From Algorimicrobium hallyeonense (lineage in GTDB: Bacteria > Bacteroidota > Bacteroidia > Flavobacteriales > Flavobacteriaceae), in assembly GCF_042657385.1 (NCBI RefSeq), contig NZ_JBHSLA010000001.1, forward strand, positions 248,001 through 312,000: DNA of 64,000 nt, written 5' to 3'. The translations under genes and the position numbers were made by a program. Below the pieces are notes generated by a model that saw nothing but the letters and a program-made list of their open reading frames with translations, did no database searches and was not told the DNA's origin. Of the stretch, positions 23,747 through 32,702 are shown piece after piece. How positions within the stretch are numbered: the stretch's first letter is position 1; every line of letters starts with the position of its first letter.

Positions 23747-25069
23747 ATGAAAAAAGGATTATTAACTTTTTCTGCATGTTTGCTAGCCATTATTACTAGT
23801 GTTGCACAAGAAGTGAAATTTGAAGAATTTGATTTAGATAATGGATTACACGTTATTCTGCATCAAGACAATACCGCACCTGTAGTTTCTACTTCGGTGA
23901 TGTATGACGTAGGCGGAAAAGATGGAGACAGAAGCCGTACTGGATTTGCTCACTTTTTTGAGCATTTATTATTTGAAGGCTCTGAAAATATTGGTCGTGG
24001 TGAATTCATGAAAATTATTCCAGCTAATGGTGGAACGTTTAATGCCAATACATCACAAGACAGAACCTATTATTATGAAATATTTCCTTCTAACAAATTA
24101 GAATTGGGCCTATGGTTAGAATCTGAACGTATGCTACACCCTGTTATTGATCAAGTTGGTGTGGACACACAAAATGAGGTTGTAAAGGAAGAAAGACGTC
24201 AAAGTTTTGACAATAGACCTTACGGACAAATTTTAAATACTATTGGCGAAAACTTATTTGTGTTACATCCATACAAAGATTCCAATATTGGCGAGATGGC
24301 CCATTTAGATGCAGCTACTCTTGAAGAGTTTATGGCGTTTTTTGATAAATATTACGTTCCTAATAATGCCGTTTTAGTTGTTGCTGGAGATATTGATATT
24401 GCCAAAACCAAAGGATTAGTAAAAGATTATTTTGGAGCCGTAAAAAAAGGTCCAGACGTTGTACGTAACTTCCCGACTGAAGCACCAATTACTGAAACTG
24501 TTAAAGCTACTACATACGACAAGAACATTCAAACACCAGCAATTATTGCAGCGTATAGAGGCCCAGGAATGGCTACTAAAGACGCACGTGTATTGGATAT
24601 GATTTCGTCATATTTAAGTGGTGGTAAGAGTTCGGTATTATATAAAAAATTAGTAGATGAGCAAAAACAAGCATTAACTGTTCAAGCCATAAACCTTCCT
24701 CAAGTTGACTATAATATTTTTGCGTTATTCGCTTTACCATTAGGTGACCAAGTAACTATTCAAACTTTATTATCGGAAATGGATGAGGAAATTGTAAAAA
24801 TTCAAAATGAATTAATTTCAGAACGCGATTATCAAAAACTTCAAAATCAGTTTGAAAATCAGTTTGTAAATTCTAACTCTAGTATTTCTGGAATTGCTAA
24901 TTCATTAGCTACTTATTATTTATTATATGGTGATGTAAACTTAATTAATAATGAAATAGACATTTACCGTTCTATTACTAGAGAAGATATCCAAAACGTT
25001 GCTAAAAAGTACTTAAATCCAAACCAACGCGTAGAAATAGATTACTTACCAAAAAAAGACGATCAATAA
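23747..25069 (+). CDS. Exported M16 zinc peptidase, catalytic subunit
   Basis: A 440-residue peptidase with a signal peptide ending near SVAQE, so it acts in the periplasm or at the envelope. The inverted zinc motif HFFEH occupies 69-73, and the distal metal-binding Glu is in NEVVKEERRQ near 148. The repeated M16 half follows, with YRGPGMATKDARVLDM and SSYLSGGKSSVLYKKL. It is followed after one base by a second M16 gene that lacks the zinc site. The pair has the arrangement of heterodimeric M16B enzymes, one active and one inactive subunit, which degrade peptides in a closed chamber. Confidence 0.92.
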   Translation: MKKGLLTFSACLLAIITSVAQEVKFEEFDLDNGLHVILHQDNTAPVVSTSVMYDVGGKDGDRSRTGFAHFFEHLLFEGSENIGRGEFMKIIPANGGTFNANTSQDRTYYYEIFPSNKLELGLWLESERMLHPVIDQVGVDTQNEVVKEERRQSFDNRPYGQILNTIGENLFVLHPYKDSNIGEMAHLDAATLEEFMAFFDKYYVPNNAVLVVAGDIDIAKTKGLVKDYFGAVKKGPDVVRNFPTEAPITETVKATTYDKNIQTPAIIAAYRGPGMATKDARVLDMISSYLSGGKSSVLYKKLVDEQKQALTVQAINLPQVDYNIFALFALPLGDQVTIQTLLSEMDEEIVKIQNELISERDYQKLQNQFENQFVNSNSSISGIANSLATYYLLYGDVNLINNEIDIYRSITREDIQNVAKKYLNPNQRVEIDYLPKKDDQ

Positions 25070-25070
25070 G

Positions 25071-27134
25071 ATGAATACATATACTATAAAAATGAAACTA
25101 TCTGCTTTTGTTGTCCTGTTCTTTATCGCTCTAAGCGTTTCAGCTCAAATAGACCGATCTAAACAACCAAAAGCTGGACCAGCTCCAAAAATTACTTTAG
25201 AGGAACCTGGCGAATTTGAATTGAAAAACGGCTTAAAAGTTTTAGTTGTTGAAAACCATAAATTACCACGTGTTTCCTATTCATTACGAATAGATAACAG
25301 CCCCATTTTTGAAGGTGATATTGCTGGTGTAACTAGCGTATTAGGCTCTATGTTAGGAAATGGAACAACATCCATTCCAAAGGATGCCTTTAATGAAGAA
25401 ATTGACTTTTTAGGTGCTAGTCTTAATTTAGGTTTTGGAAGCGGTTTTGCTAGTTCATTAACGCAATATTCAGAACGTATTATGGAATTAATGGCAGATG
25501 CTGTTATTAATCCATTATTAACCGAAGAAGAGTTTGAAGCGGAAAAAACAAAGCTGATTGAAAACTTAAAAAATAGCGATAAAAACCCGGATGCTATTGC
25601 AGGTCGTGTTGGTAGTGCATTATCTTACGGAAAACTACATCCTTATGGCGAGTTTACAACCGAAGAAACAATTAAAAACATTACGTTTGATAATATTAAA
25701 GCCTATTACCAACAGTACATGAATCCTGACAACGCCTATTTAGTTGTTATTGGTGATGTTGATTTTAGAACCGTTGAGAAACAAGTAAAGAAATACTTTA
25801 AAGATTGGGAAACAGATGCTAGTGTATCCACTACAATTCCAAAAACAGCAGAAAGCTTACCAGTTCCTCAAATCAATTTTATTGATGTTCCTGGTGCAAC
25901 ACAGTCTAATATTTCTGTTACCAACAATGTTTCATTAAAAATGAGTGACCCTGATTATTTCTCGGCCTTAATTGCAAATGAAATACTTGGTGGTGGTGGC
26001 GAAGGTTATTTATTTTTAAACCTTCGTGAAAAGCACGGTTACACCTATGGTTCGTACTCCAGATTAGGTGCTAATCGCTATGGCATGTCTCGTTTTAGTA
26101 CAACTGCCAAAGTTAGAAATACAGTTACAGATAGTGCCGTTGTGGAAACGCTTAAAGAAATTAAACGTATTAATAATGAACCTGTAGATGCAGAGGTATT
26201 GCGTAACGTAAAAGCTAAATACACTGGAAACTTTGTAATGGCTCTTGAACGTCCAGAAACTATTGCAAGTTATGCCTTGAATATTAAGTTAAACAACTTA
26301 CCAAAAGATTTTTACGAAACGTATCTTCAAAAGATAAACGATGTAACTATTGAAGATGTACAAACAGCAGCAAAAAAATATATGCGACCTGAAAATGCGC
26401 GTGTTATTGTCGTTGGAAACGGAAGTGAAGTTCTTGAAAACCTTGAAAAAGTAGGCTTACCAATTCGCTATTATGATAAGTATGCGGATTTAACTGAAAA
26501 ACCAGAATACGAAATCGAAATGCCTGCGGACATGAATGCCAATAAAGTGCTTAACGCCTATATTGACGCTATTGGTGGCAAAGCAAATTTAGATAAGGTT
26601 AACTCGGTTTACATTACAGCTGAAGCAGAATTACAACCAGGTGTGGTAATTAATTTAGAAATGAAGAAAACCATAAAGAACCAATCATTACAACAAATAA
26701 GCGTTATGGGGCAAACGCAAAAACAAGTTTTAGATGGTACAGCTGGTTATTCGTTTGCGCAAGGTCAACGTAAAGATATGACGGAAGCCGAAGTTAAAGA
26801 AGCCCAGGTCGAGTCGTCTCCATTCCCTGAAGTAAACTATCTTAATGGTGGTGTTACTTTAGAGAAAATTGAAAAAATAGAAGGTGAAAATGCCTATAAA
26901 ATTAAAGTTGACGAAAAAACTTCAGTGTATTACAGTGTTGAAACTGGCTTAAAAATCAAAGAAATTGAGGCTTCAGAAATGGGCCAATCTGCCACTTTCT
27001 TTAGTAACTATAAAGATGTATCAGGTGTTAAATTTCCTTTTAAAATTTCACAAACAATGGGTCCAAGAACAATTGACTTCATTGTAGCAGAAATTAAAGT
27101 AAATGAAGATGTTTCAGATGCCGATTTCGAATAA
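25071..27134 (+). CDS. M16-family partner lacking the zinc site, with C-terminal extension
   Basis: A 687-residue exported protein (signal peptide ending SVSAQ). Residues 40-460 are an M16 fold: LEEPGEFELKNGLKVLVVEN, then the later GGGGEGYLFLNLREKHGYTYG, which corresponds to the substrate-binding half. At the position of HxxEH it reads VLGSML, so it cannot bind zinc there and must be the structural partner of the preceding enzyme. Residues 485-687 form an extra domain (AYIDAIGGKANLDKVNSVYI, then VYYSVETGLKIKEIEAS and SNYKDVSGVKFPFKI) with the look of a LolA/outer-membrane lipoprotein-sorting type beta domain. A second ATG at 25092 is an alternative start. Confidence 0.9.
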   Translation: MNTYTIKMKLSAFVVLFFIALSVSAQIDRSKQPKAGPAPKITLEEPGEFELKNGLKVLVVENHKLPRVSYSLRIDNSPIFEGDIAGVTSVLGSMLGNGTTSIPKDAFNEEIDFLGASLNLGFGSGFASSLTQYSERIMELMADAVINPLLTEEEFEAEKTKLIENLKNSDKNPDAIAGRVGSALSYGKLHPYGEFTTEETIKNITFDNIKAYYQQYMNPDNAYLVVIGDVDFRTVEKQVKKYFKDWETDASVSTTIPKTAESLPVPQINFIDVPGATQSNISVTNNVSLKMSDPDYFSALIANEILGGGGEGYLFLNLREKHGYTYGSYSRLGANRYGMSRFSTTAKVRNTVTDSAVVETLKEIKRINNEPVDAEVLRNVKAKYTGNFVMALERPETIASYALNIKLNNLPKDFYETYLQKINDVTIEDVQTAAKKYMRPENARVIVVGNGSEVLENLEKVGLPIRYYDKYADLTEKPEYEIEMPADMNANKVLNAYIDAIGGKANLDKVNSVYITAEAELQPGVVINLEMKKTIKNQSLQQISVMGQTQKQVLDGTAGYSFAQGQRKDMTEAEVKEAQVESSPFPEVNYLNGGVTLEKIEKIEGENAYKIKVDEKTSVYYSVETGLKIKEIEASEMGQSATFFSNYKDVSGVKFPFKISQTMGPRTIDFIVAEIKVNEDVSDADFE

Positions 27135-27157
27135 TTAAACATTAAACATTATATTTT

Positions 27158-27190
27158 AAAAGCCTGGAGGACACTTCGGGCTTTTATTTT
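27158..27190 (+). terminator. Terminator of the M16 operon
   Basis: AAAAGCC / GGCTTTT with a fourteen-base loop, then T-rich sequence on the plus strand. It overlaps the 3' end of the convergent EamA gene. Confidence 0.75.
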
Positions 27191-28062
27191 TTTCGCTTAT
27201 GAGATAAATAAACACCTAGTAAAACAATAAGCGAACCTAAACCTTGCCACAAACTAAAACCTTCACCATCCAAAACGCCCCAAACCAATGCAATAATAGG
27301 CATCAAATAAGTGACTGAAGACGCAAAAACTGGTGTAGACATTTGAACCAGTTTATTAAATAGCACTTTTGCCAAAGCCGTCCCAAAAAAGGATAAAATG
27401 ATGACATAAACCAATGCCATTTTTAAATTTGGATTGGACAAAGTTTCCGTTGTGAAAAAATCTGCAAAAAATAAAGTTATTAAAGCAGGAATAGTAATAA
27501 CCGCATAATTTCCGGCTGCAATAGCTAAAGGTTTCACATCTTGTAAATAGCGTTTAATAATATTCACATTAGCCGCATACATTACTGTTGAAATTATAAC
27601 AAAACCAGCATATAAATAGTTTTGTTCCGGATTTAACTCGGCACCTTTTAAAATAAGGATAGCCGTTCCAACAAACCCAATTATCACACCTAAAATTTGA
27701 CGCTTGGTTGATGCTATTTTAAAAACAGCAAACCCTAATAAAATAGTATTCAATGGCACCAATGAATTTAAAATAGATGCTACAGCACTATCAATTTCAG
27801 TTTCTGCAATTGCGAATAGAAAAGCGGGGAAAAAAGATCCTAAAAAACCGGATGCACCAATCCATTTCCATTGGCGTTTATCAATGGTTTTAAGCTTATT
27901 AAAACCTACAGCAAGCAAGAAAATTCCTGTAATTATGGTTCTAACAGCACCTAATTGATACGGTGTAAGTCCTAAAAGTGATTTTTTAATGAGAATAAAT
28001 GATGTACCCCAAATCACGGAAAGCACGACTAAATATAACCACTTACTACTAATTTGCTTCAT
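27184..28062 (-). CDS. EamA/DMT-family transporter
   Basis: A 292-residue inner-membrane protein with ten hydrophobic helices arranged as two EamA repeats: VVLSVIWGTSFILIKKSLLG at the start and a second half from about residue 150. The WGTSFILIK motif is typical of the drug/metabolite transporter superfamily. The substrate cannot be predicted. The frame extends to an ATG at 28104, but MKQISSKWLYLV at 28062 gives the normal N-terminus. It is a single gene. Confidence 0.88.
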   Translation of the reverse strand: MKQISSKWLYLVVLSVIWGTSFILIKKSLLGLTPYQLGAVRTIITGIFLLAVGFNKLKTIDKRQWKWIGASGFLGSFFPAFLFAIAETEIDSAVASILNSLVPLNTILLGFAVFKIASTKRQILGVIIGFVGTAILILKGAELNPEQNYLYAGFVIISTVMYAANVNIIKRYLQDVKPLAIAAGNYAVITIPALITLFFADFFTTETLSNPNLKMALVYVIILSFFGTALAKVLFNKLVQMSTPVFASSVTYLMPIIALVWGVLDGEGFSLWQGLGSLIVLLGVYLSHKRKK

Positions 28063-28121
28063 ACAAAAACGGTTCAAGGCACAAAATTCCAATTTTAAAT
28101 GCAATAAATGGCAATATTTAG

Positions 28122-28129
28122 TAATTTTG
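28122..28129 (+). promoter_or_regulatory. -7 box of the HMA lipoprotein gene
   Basis: TAATTTTG matches TAnnTTTG and lies 23 bases before the ATG at 28153. It overlaps the region of the earlier in-frame ATG (28108) and supports the later start. Confidence 0.4.
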
Positions 28130-28152
28130 TAATGAACTTAATTACAATTAAA

Positions 28153-28683
28153 ATGAAAACGTTAAAAAATATAGTGACACTTGTTGTACTAGCTTTAGTA
28201 TTTGCAAGTTGTAAAAATGAAACAGCACCAGAAGTGGTAACGGTTGAAACAGAAACTACCGAAGTAGCTGTGGCCGAATTAGATCCAAATGCGACATACG
28301 CAAAAGCAGAATTTACTATAGAAGGGATGACGTGTGCTATGGGTTGTGCAAAAACGATTGAAAAGAAAATGGCTAAAATGGACGGTGTAAAATCGGCTAA
28401 AGTTGATTTTGATACACGTTTAGCAATGGTAGAATACGATGAGGCTAAAGTTAATGCTATGTCTTTAGAAGAAGTTGTAAAGAAAGCTGGTGATGTATAT
28501 TCTGTAAAAGATATGAAAACTGTTGATAGTTTTGATTCTGAAGCTACACCAGATGCTGCTGACAAAAAAGCTTGCGATAAAGATTGTAAAAAAGCATGTT
28601 GTGCAGATAAAACAGAAGCCGAAAAAACAGCTTGTGCTGAAGACTGTAAAATGGCATGTTGTGCAGATAAAGCGAAGGCTTAA
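28153..28683 (+). CDS. HMA-domain lipoprotein with Cys-rich tail
   Basis: A 176-residue exported lipoprotein: signal peptide MKTLKNIVTLVVLALVFASC with lipid-bearing Cys20. Residues 50-120 are a heavy-metal-associated domain, AEFTIEGMTCAMGCAKTIE, in which the metal cysteines Cys61 and Cys65 are spaced CxxxC instead of the usual CxxC. The tail holds two copies, exactly 20 residues apart, of C-x3-C-x3-CC (Cys141/145/149/150 and Cys161/165/169/170). This gives ten cysteines besides the lipidated one, suggesting a metal chaperone or sponge facing the periplasm. It is not linked to the efflux operon at 50.7 kb. The frame extends to 28108, but that start would bury the signal peptide. Confidence 0.85.
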   Translation: MKTLKNIVTLVVLALVFASCKNETAPEVVTVETETTEVAVAELDPNATYAKAEFTIEGMTCAMGCAKTIEKKMAKMDGVKSAKVDFDTRLAMVEYDEAKVNAMSLEEVVKKAGDVYSVKDMKTVDSFDSEATPDAADKKACDKDCKKACCADKTEAEKTACAEDCKMACCADKAKA

Positions 28684-28701
28684 TTACAATTTTATAATAT
28701 C

Positions 28702-28732
28702 AAAAAGCCACTCAAATGAGTGGCTTTTTTTA
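28702..28732 (+). terminator. Bidirectional terminator between HMA lipoprotein and gldD
   Basis: Perfect AAAAAGCCACTC / GAGTGGCTTTTT with a four-base loop and T runs on the plus strand. It touches the stop of the convergent gldD. Confidence 0.85.
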
Positions 28733-29314
28733 TTTCCAGGTTACGGTTTCCATAATATGTTGGATATCCTTTTGCAAATATTTTGCTGCAGGTAAAATAG
28801 AATCGAAATTAGGTTTTGCATAAAAATATAAGGATCCTGTTAAAAAATGACTGGTACTGTCCGTTACATAAAACTGGGATTGTGATGCTGCATTACCGCC
28901 AACTTCATAAAACATGCCGTAAACCTTTCGCTCTTTATTCTCGTAAAGTTGCTCCGCAATCTCATCTGCCTTTACGGTATGCTCTTGTGTAAATCCTTGC
29001 GCATCTTTAAGCAAGGTTAATAACCGTTCTTTATTATTGTTAATTGGTTTATAGGTTAAATAAATGGTGCCCTTTAATGCAGGATACATTAAATCTATTC
29101 CATAGCTACCAGAATCATTTCCAATAGTTCTTGCCTTAATTTCCGCGGCAAATTCATTTTTTTCAAAAGTAAACGGAAAACCGGCTTCTAACCTTTTATA
29201 GTCAGCTTTAGGATATTCCAATCGTAAATGTGCTGCAGGCTTTGGCAAAGTATCATTACCACATGCGCTTATAGTTATTGCTAGAATTATGATTATTACA
29301 CTTTTAAACTTCAT
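28730..29314 (-). CDS. gldD: Gliding motility lipoprotein GldD
   Basis: A 194-residue lipoprotein (lipobox ITISACGN) that is needed for gliding in Flavobacterium. The characteristic segments LPKPAAHLRLEYPKADYK, GFPFTFEKNEFA, CxxC-free MYPALKGTIYLTYKPI and the C-terminal AKPNFDSILPAAKYLQKDI identify GldD. It lies 25 bases after gldE, which is likewise needed for gliding. Its exact role is unknown; with gldE it is thought to stabilise other Gld components. Confidence 0.94.
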   Translation of the reverse strand: MKFKSVIIIILAITISACGNDTLPKPAAHLRLEYPKADYKRLEAGFPFTFEKNEFAAEIKARTIGNDSGSYGIDLMYPALKGTIYLTYKPINNNKERLLTLLKDAQGFTQEHTVKADEIAEQLYENKERKVYGMFYEVGGNAASQSQFYVTDSTSHFLTGSLYFYAKPNFDSILPAAKYLQKDIQHIMETVTWK

Positions 29315-29339
29315 TTGTTTTAAATTAAATAAGATAAAT

Positions 29340-30644
29340 TTAAGGAATAGTTACCTTTACACGAGTAATCCGTTTTTTATCTAAAGCTTCTATTATAAAA
29401 ACGTAATTTCCGAAATATATTTTACTGCCCTGTTTGGGAAAACTTTTTGAGAATTCTAAAATAAAGCCAGCCAAGGTTTCCGCTTCCCCTTTTTCGTCTT
29501 CAAATAAGCTGTTATCTTCAACTTTTACAATTTTATAAAAATCCTTTAAAGCTGTTTTACCTTCAAAAACATAATTATTATTATCTAGTTTGGAGTAAAT
29601 TAAGTCTTCATCATCAAACTCATCGCTAATATCACCCACAATTTCCTCAATAATATCTTCTAAAGAAATTAATCCCGAGGTGCCACCATATTCATCAACT
29701 ACAACAGCCAAGTGCACTTTCTTTTCTTGAAATTCCACCATTAAATCGTCCAACTTTTTATTTTCTGGAACAAAAAATGGCTCCCGTAACAAACTGGTCC
29801 AATCAAATTGCTTTCGGTCTAAAAATGGCAATAAATCTTTTACATAGAGAATCCCTTTTATTTTATCAATATTTTCCTCAAAAACAGGGATTCGGGAATA
29901 ACCATTACTCACAATTTCTGGAATAATTTCTAAATATTTCTGGTTGACATTTAATGCAAAAATATCAATACGTGGTCTCATAACCTGCTTGGTATCTGTA
30001 TTCCCGAAGGATACAATACCTTTTAAAATTTTGTGTTCTTCCTTGGTGGTATCTGCCTCGCTTGTTAAATCCAAGGCTTGCGATAGTTGATCTACACTTA
30101 AATTAGATTTCTGCTTACCTAATTTACTGTGAATTCCTAACGTGATACTGCGCATTGGCAAGCTCAATGGTGAAAAAATTACATCTAAAACTCGTAATGG
30201 ATAAGCCATAAAAATGGCGAATTTCATTCGGTTTCTACTTGCGTAAATTTTTGGTAAAATTTCACCAAATAGTAAAATTAAAAAAGTGATAACAACCACT
30301 TCTACCAAAAACTTTACAATCGGTATTTGAATGCTTTTAAAGATAAATTGCCCCAAATAGGCAAAGAGAATTACGATGCCAATATTAATGAAGTTGTTGG
30401 CCACCAAAATAGTTGCCAACAGTTTTTTAGGACGCTCCAATAGCTTAACAATAATATTGACAGCTGTTGTGTTTGTTTGCGATTCGTCTTCAATATCGGT
30501 TCTGGTTAATGAAAACAATGCTACTTCTGCTCCTGAAATTAAGGCGGAACAAAGCAATAACACAAATAGGAGTGCTATTCCTAAAAATATGGAATAATCA
30601 ACGGAGATAATTAACGATAAAAAACTGGGAGGTTCTAGGTCCAA
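29340..30644 (-). CDS. gldE: Gliding motility-associated protein GldE (CNNM and CBS domains)
   Basis: A 434-residue membrane protein of the hemolysin C/CorC-like family. Residues 10-180 form a CNNM domain with four hydrophobic helices (LFVLLLCSALISGAEVALFS first). CBS-pair sequences follow, VMRPRIDIFALNVNQ and HLAVVVDEYGGTSGLISLEDIIEEIVGD, then a C-terminal CorC-type transporter-associated domain ending RITRVKVTIP. The CNNM relatives move magnesium or sodium. Position directly before gldD and after ssb matches the gldE of gliding flavobacteria. Confidence 0.92.
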   Translation of the reverse strand: MDLEPPSFLSLIISVDYSIFLGIALLFVLLLCSALISGAEVALFSLTRTDIEDESQTNTTAVNIIVKLLERPKKLLATILVANNFINIGIVILFAYLGQFIFKSIQIPIVKFLVEVVVITFLILLFGEILPKIYASRNRMKFAIFMAYPLRVLDVIFSPLSLPMRSITLGIHSKLGKQKSNLSVDQLSQALDLTSEADTTKEEHKILKGIVSFGNTDTKQVMRPRIDIFALNVNQKYLEIIPEIVSNGYSRIPVFEENIDKIKGILYVKDLLPFLDRKQFDWTSLLREPFFVPENKKLDDLMVEFQEKKVHLAVVVDEYGGTSGLISLEDIIEEIVGDISDEFDDEDLIYSKLDNNNYVFEGKTALKDFYKIVKVEDNSLFEDEKGEAETLAGFILEFSKSFPKQGSKIYFGNYVFIIEALDKKRITRVKVTIP

Positions 30645-30666
30645 TGATAGTTGGTTTTAATGACGT

Positions 30667-31128
30667 TTAAAATGGCAAATCGTCTTCCGGCATATCTACT
30701 TCCGGCTTGGGAGTAATAGGCTCTTGACGTGGTTGTGTACTTTGTGTGTGTTGTTGTTGTGGCTGACTGGATGGCGAACTTCCACTTTCGCCTTTGGTTG
30801 TTAAAAACGTAAAATCTGTACATTGTATTTCAGTAGAGTACCGATCATTTCCTGTATCATCTTGCCATTTTCTTGTTTTTATACGACCTTCAATATATAC
30901 TTTATCGCCTTTGCTTAAATATTTTTCACAAACTTCAGCGGCTTTATTTCTAACTACAATATTGTGCCATTCGGTGTTGGTTACACGTTCATTGGTTTGT
31001 TTACTGGTATACGTCTCGTTTGTAGCCAACGGAAAACGGCCAATACAGCCACCACCTTCAAAGTAATGCATCTTTACTTCATCTCCCAAATGCCCAATTA
31101 GCATAACTTTATTTAATGTTCCTGACAT
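30667..31128 (-). CDS. ssb: Single-stranded DNA-binding protein
   Basis: A 153-residue OB-fold protein that coats single-stranded DNA in replication and repair. It starts MSGTLNKVMLIGHLGDEVKM and contains the ERVTNTEWHNIVVRNKAAE and YIEGRIKTRKWQDDTGNDRY strands. A Gln/Ser/Pro-rich linker leads to the acidic tip MPEDDLPF, which recruits partner proteins. The order mutY-ssb-gldE-gldD is conserved in Flavobacteriaceae. The gap to gldE is 22 bases, so they are co-transcribed. Confidence 0.96.
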   Translation of the reverse strand: MSGTLNKVMLIGHLGDEVKMHYFEGGGCIGRFPLATNETYTSKQTNERVTNTEWHNIVVRNKAAEVCEKYLSKGDKVYIEGRIKTRKWQDDTGNDRYSTEIQCTDFTFLTTKGESGSSPSSQPQQQHTQSTQPRQEPITPKPEVDMPEDDLPF

Positions 31129-31146
31129 GATTCTTTATTTATTTGG

Positions 31147-31154
31147 CAAAATTA
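31147..31154 (-). promoter_or_regulatory. Possible -7 box for ssb-gldE-gldD
   Basis: TAATTTTG on the minus strand, 19 bases before the ssb ATG, matches TAnnTTTG. The -33 element is not clear, and read-through from mutY is also possible. Confidence 0.35.
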
Positions 31155-31202
31155 CGCTTTTGCTATTCATAAACTTAAATTTAGTAAAAAAATATGAGCT
31201 CC

Positions 31203-32243
31203 CTAAATTTCAGATTGAAAATTGAAAGCATCAATAAAGTTTTTAATCAAAATAGGAACGGCATAGTTTTCAATTTCTGAAATGGGAATACCTATTTTTG
31301 GCAAATTGGTAGTTTGTATAATCCAAAACTTGGTATGTAAATGCTGATGTGATAATTTATGAATAATATCAACCGGATTATATAAGGTTACTTTCACAAC
31401 CGAATCATCCGGATTTAATTGCTGTAAAAAATCGGCTTCATCTAAACTATGTTTAGATTCTAATAGCGGAAATTGATAGAGGTTTTGCCAGATGCCTTTT
31501 CCTTTTCGCTTTTCTAGTATCGTATACCCCCCATCCGTTACATAAACCAAAAAATTAAAGAACTTGTTTTTAGGTTTGTTGTTTTTAATTTTAACCGGCA
31601 GGACGTTTACCTCGTTTTTCCGAAACGCCACACAACCTTCCTTTAAAGGACAAACCGAACAGTCCGGACTGCTAGGTTTGCATTGTATGGCACCAAATTC
31701 CATGATGGCTTGATTAAAATTGGCTGGGTTTTTAGCATCAATAAGATCCATTGCCAAGGCTTTAAACACCTTGTTACCTTGCGTACTATTAATAGGTGTA
31801 TGTATTCCATAAAATCTGGCAAGCACACGATATACATTACCGTCTACAACAGCAGCCACCTCATTAAAACAAAAGGAGGCAATGGCACTGGCTGTATAAT
31901 CGCCAACTCCTTTTAGTTTTAGTAAATCCTTATAGGTATTAGGGAAATTTCCATGTAACTCATAAGCCACATATTTGGCTGTAGCATGTAAATTTCTAGC
32001 TCGTGAATAGTAACCCAATCCTTGCCAAAGTTTTAAAACAGCCTCTTCATGAGCATTTGCAAGATTGAAAACTGTAGGATATTGCGACACAAAGGCTTCG
32101 TAATAAGGCAGACCTTGCTTGATTTGGGTTTGTTGCAAAATAATTTCGGATAACCATATATAGTAAGGGTTCTTGGTATTTCGCCACGGCAAATCACGCT
32201 TATTTATTGAATACCAATTTGTTAAAGTTTTTGTAAAATGCAT
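31203..32243 (-). CDS. mutY: A/G-specific adenine glycosylase
   Basis: Removes adenine mispaired with 8-oxoguanine. The 346 residues start with the MutY pattern WYSINKRDLPWRNTKNPY and include the catalytic-helix LSEIILQQTQ, the helix-hairpin-helix LKLKGVGDYTASAIASF and VDGNVYRVLARF with the catalytic Asp. The iron-sulfur ligands follow the expected spacing, C-x6-C-x2-C-x5-C (CKPSSPDCSVCPLKEGC). The C-terminal part (about 225-346) is the NUDIX-like domain that checks for 8-oxoguanine. It precedes ssb by 74 bases. Confidence 0.96.
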   Translation of the reverse strand: MHFTKTLTNWYSINKRDLPWRNTKNPYYIWLSEIILQQTQIKQGLPYYEAFVSQYPTVFNLANAHEEAVLKLWQGLGYYSRARNLHATAKYVAYELHGNFPNTYKDLLKLKGVGDYTASAIASFCFNEVAAVVDGNVYRVLARFYGIHTPINSTQGNKVFKALAMDLIDAKNPANFNQAIMEFGAIQCKPSSPDCSVCPLKEGCVAFRKNEVNVLPVKIKNNKPKNKFFNFLVYVTDGGYTILEKRKGKGIWQNLYQFPLLESKHSLDEADFLQQLNPDDSVVKVTLYNPVDIIHKLSHQHLHTKFWIIQTTNLPKIGIPISEIENYAVPILIKNFIDAFNFQSEI

Positions 32244-32262
32244 TGAAGTAGGTTGCTAACGG

Positions 32263-32270
32263 CAAAAGTA
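32263..32270 (-). promoter_or_regulatory. Possible -7 box for mutY
   Basis: TACTTTTG on the minus strand matches TAnnTTTG and lies 20 bases before the mutY ATG. Confidence 0.4.
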
Positions 32271-32303
32271 AAGGTTTATATTCTTAAATTTTAATGAATT
32301 AGG

Positions 32304-32336
32304 TTTGAAATATTGAATTTTAAATTCCTATATTTG
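32304..32336 (+). promoter_or_regulatory. Promoter of the HU gene
   Basis: TTTG (32304-32307), a 21-base spacer and TATATTTG (32329-32336) match the Bacteroidota consensus. The leader before the HU ATG at 32378 is about 37 bases. Confidence 0.7.
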
Positions 32337-32377
32337 CATCCCTTATTAGATTAATAGCAAACAATAAAATAATTAAC

Positions 32378-32668
32378 ATGACAAAAGCTGATTTAGTAGC
32401 AAAAATTTCTGAAAAATTAGGAATTGAAAAAGGCGATGTACAGGCAACTGTTGAAACATTTATGGAGGAAGTGAAAACTTCATTAGAGAGTGGAGATAAC
32501 GTTTATTTAAGAGGATTTGGTAGCTTTATTATTAAAACTAGAGCTGAAAAAACTGGAAGAAATATATCTAAAAATACAACTATCAAAATACCTGCTCATA
32601 ATATTCCTGCATTTAAACCTGCAAAAGTATTTGTAGAAGGTGTTAAAACGAATGTTGACGTCAAGTAA
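32378..32668 (+). CDS. HU family DNA-binding protein
   Basis: A 96-residue nucleoid protein that bends DNA. It starts MTKADLVAKISEKLGIEKGD and holds the conserved VYLRGFGSFIIKTRAEKTGRN, with the beta-arm IKIPAHNIPAFKPAK containing the intercalating Pro. It fits HU or IHF-type subunits equally; I name only the family. The gene diverges from mutY and is followed after 34 bases by a 30-residue basic protein, probably on the same transcript. Confidence 0.95.
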   Translation: MTKADLVAKISEKLGIEKGDVQATVETFMEEVKTSLESGDNVYLRGFGSFIIKTRAEKTGRNISKNTTIKIPAHNIPAFKPAKVFVEGVKTNVDVK

Positions 32669-32702
32669 AAACATTAAATTATTAACTTAAAACAAGTAAC
32701 TT

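Noticed and set aside
28063..28104. Longer starts of the EamA gene (28104), HMA lipoprotein (28108), SprF (37757) and the YD-repeat protein (59809).
   Set aside because: In each case the inner ATG directly begins a normal signal peptide or membrane segment, and the extensions are unlike the families.
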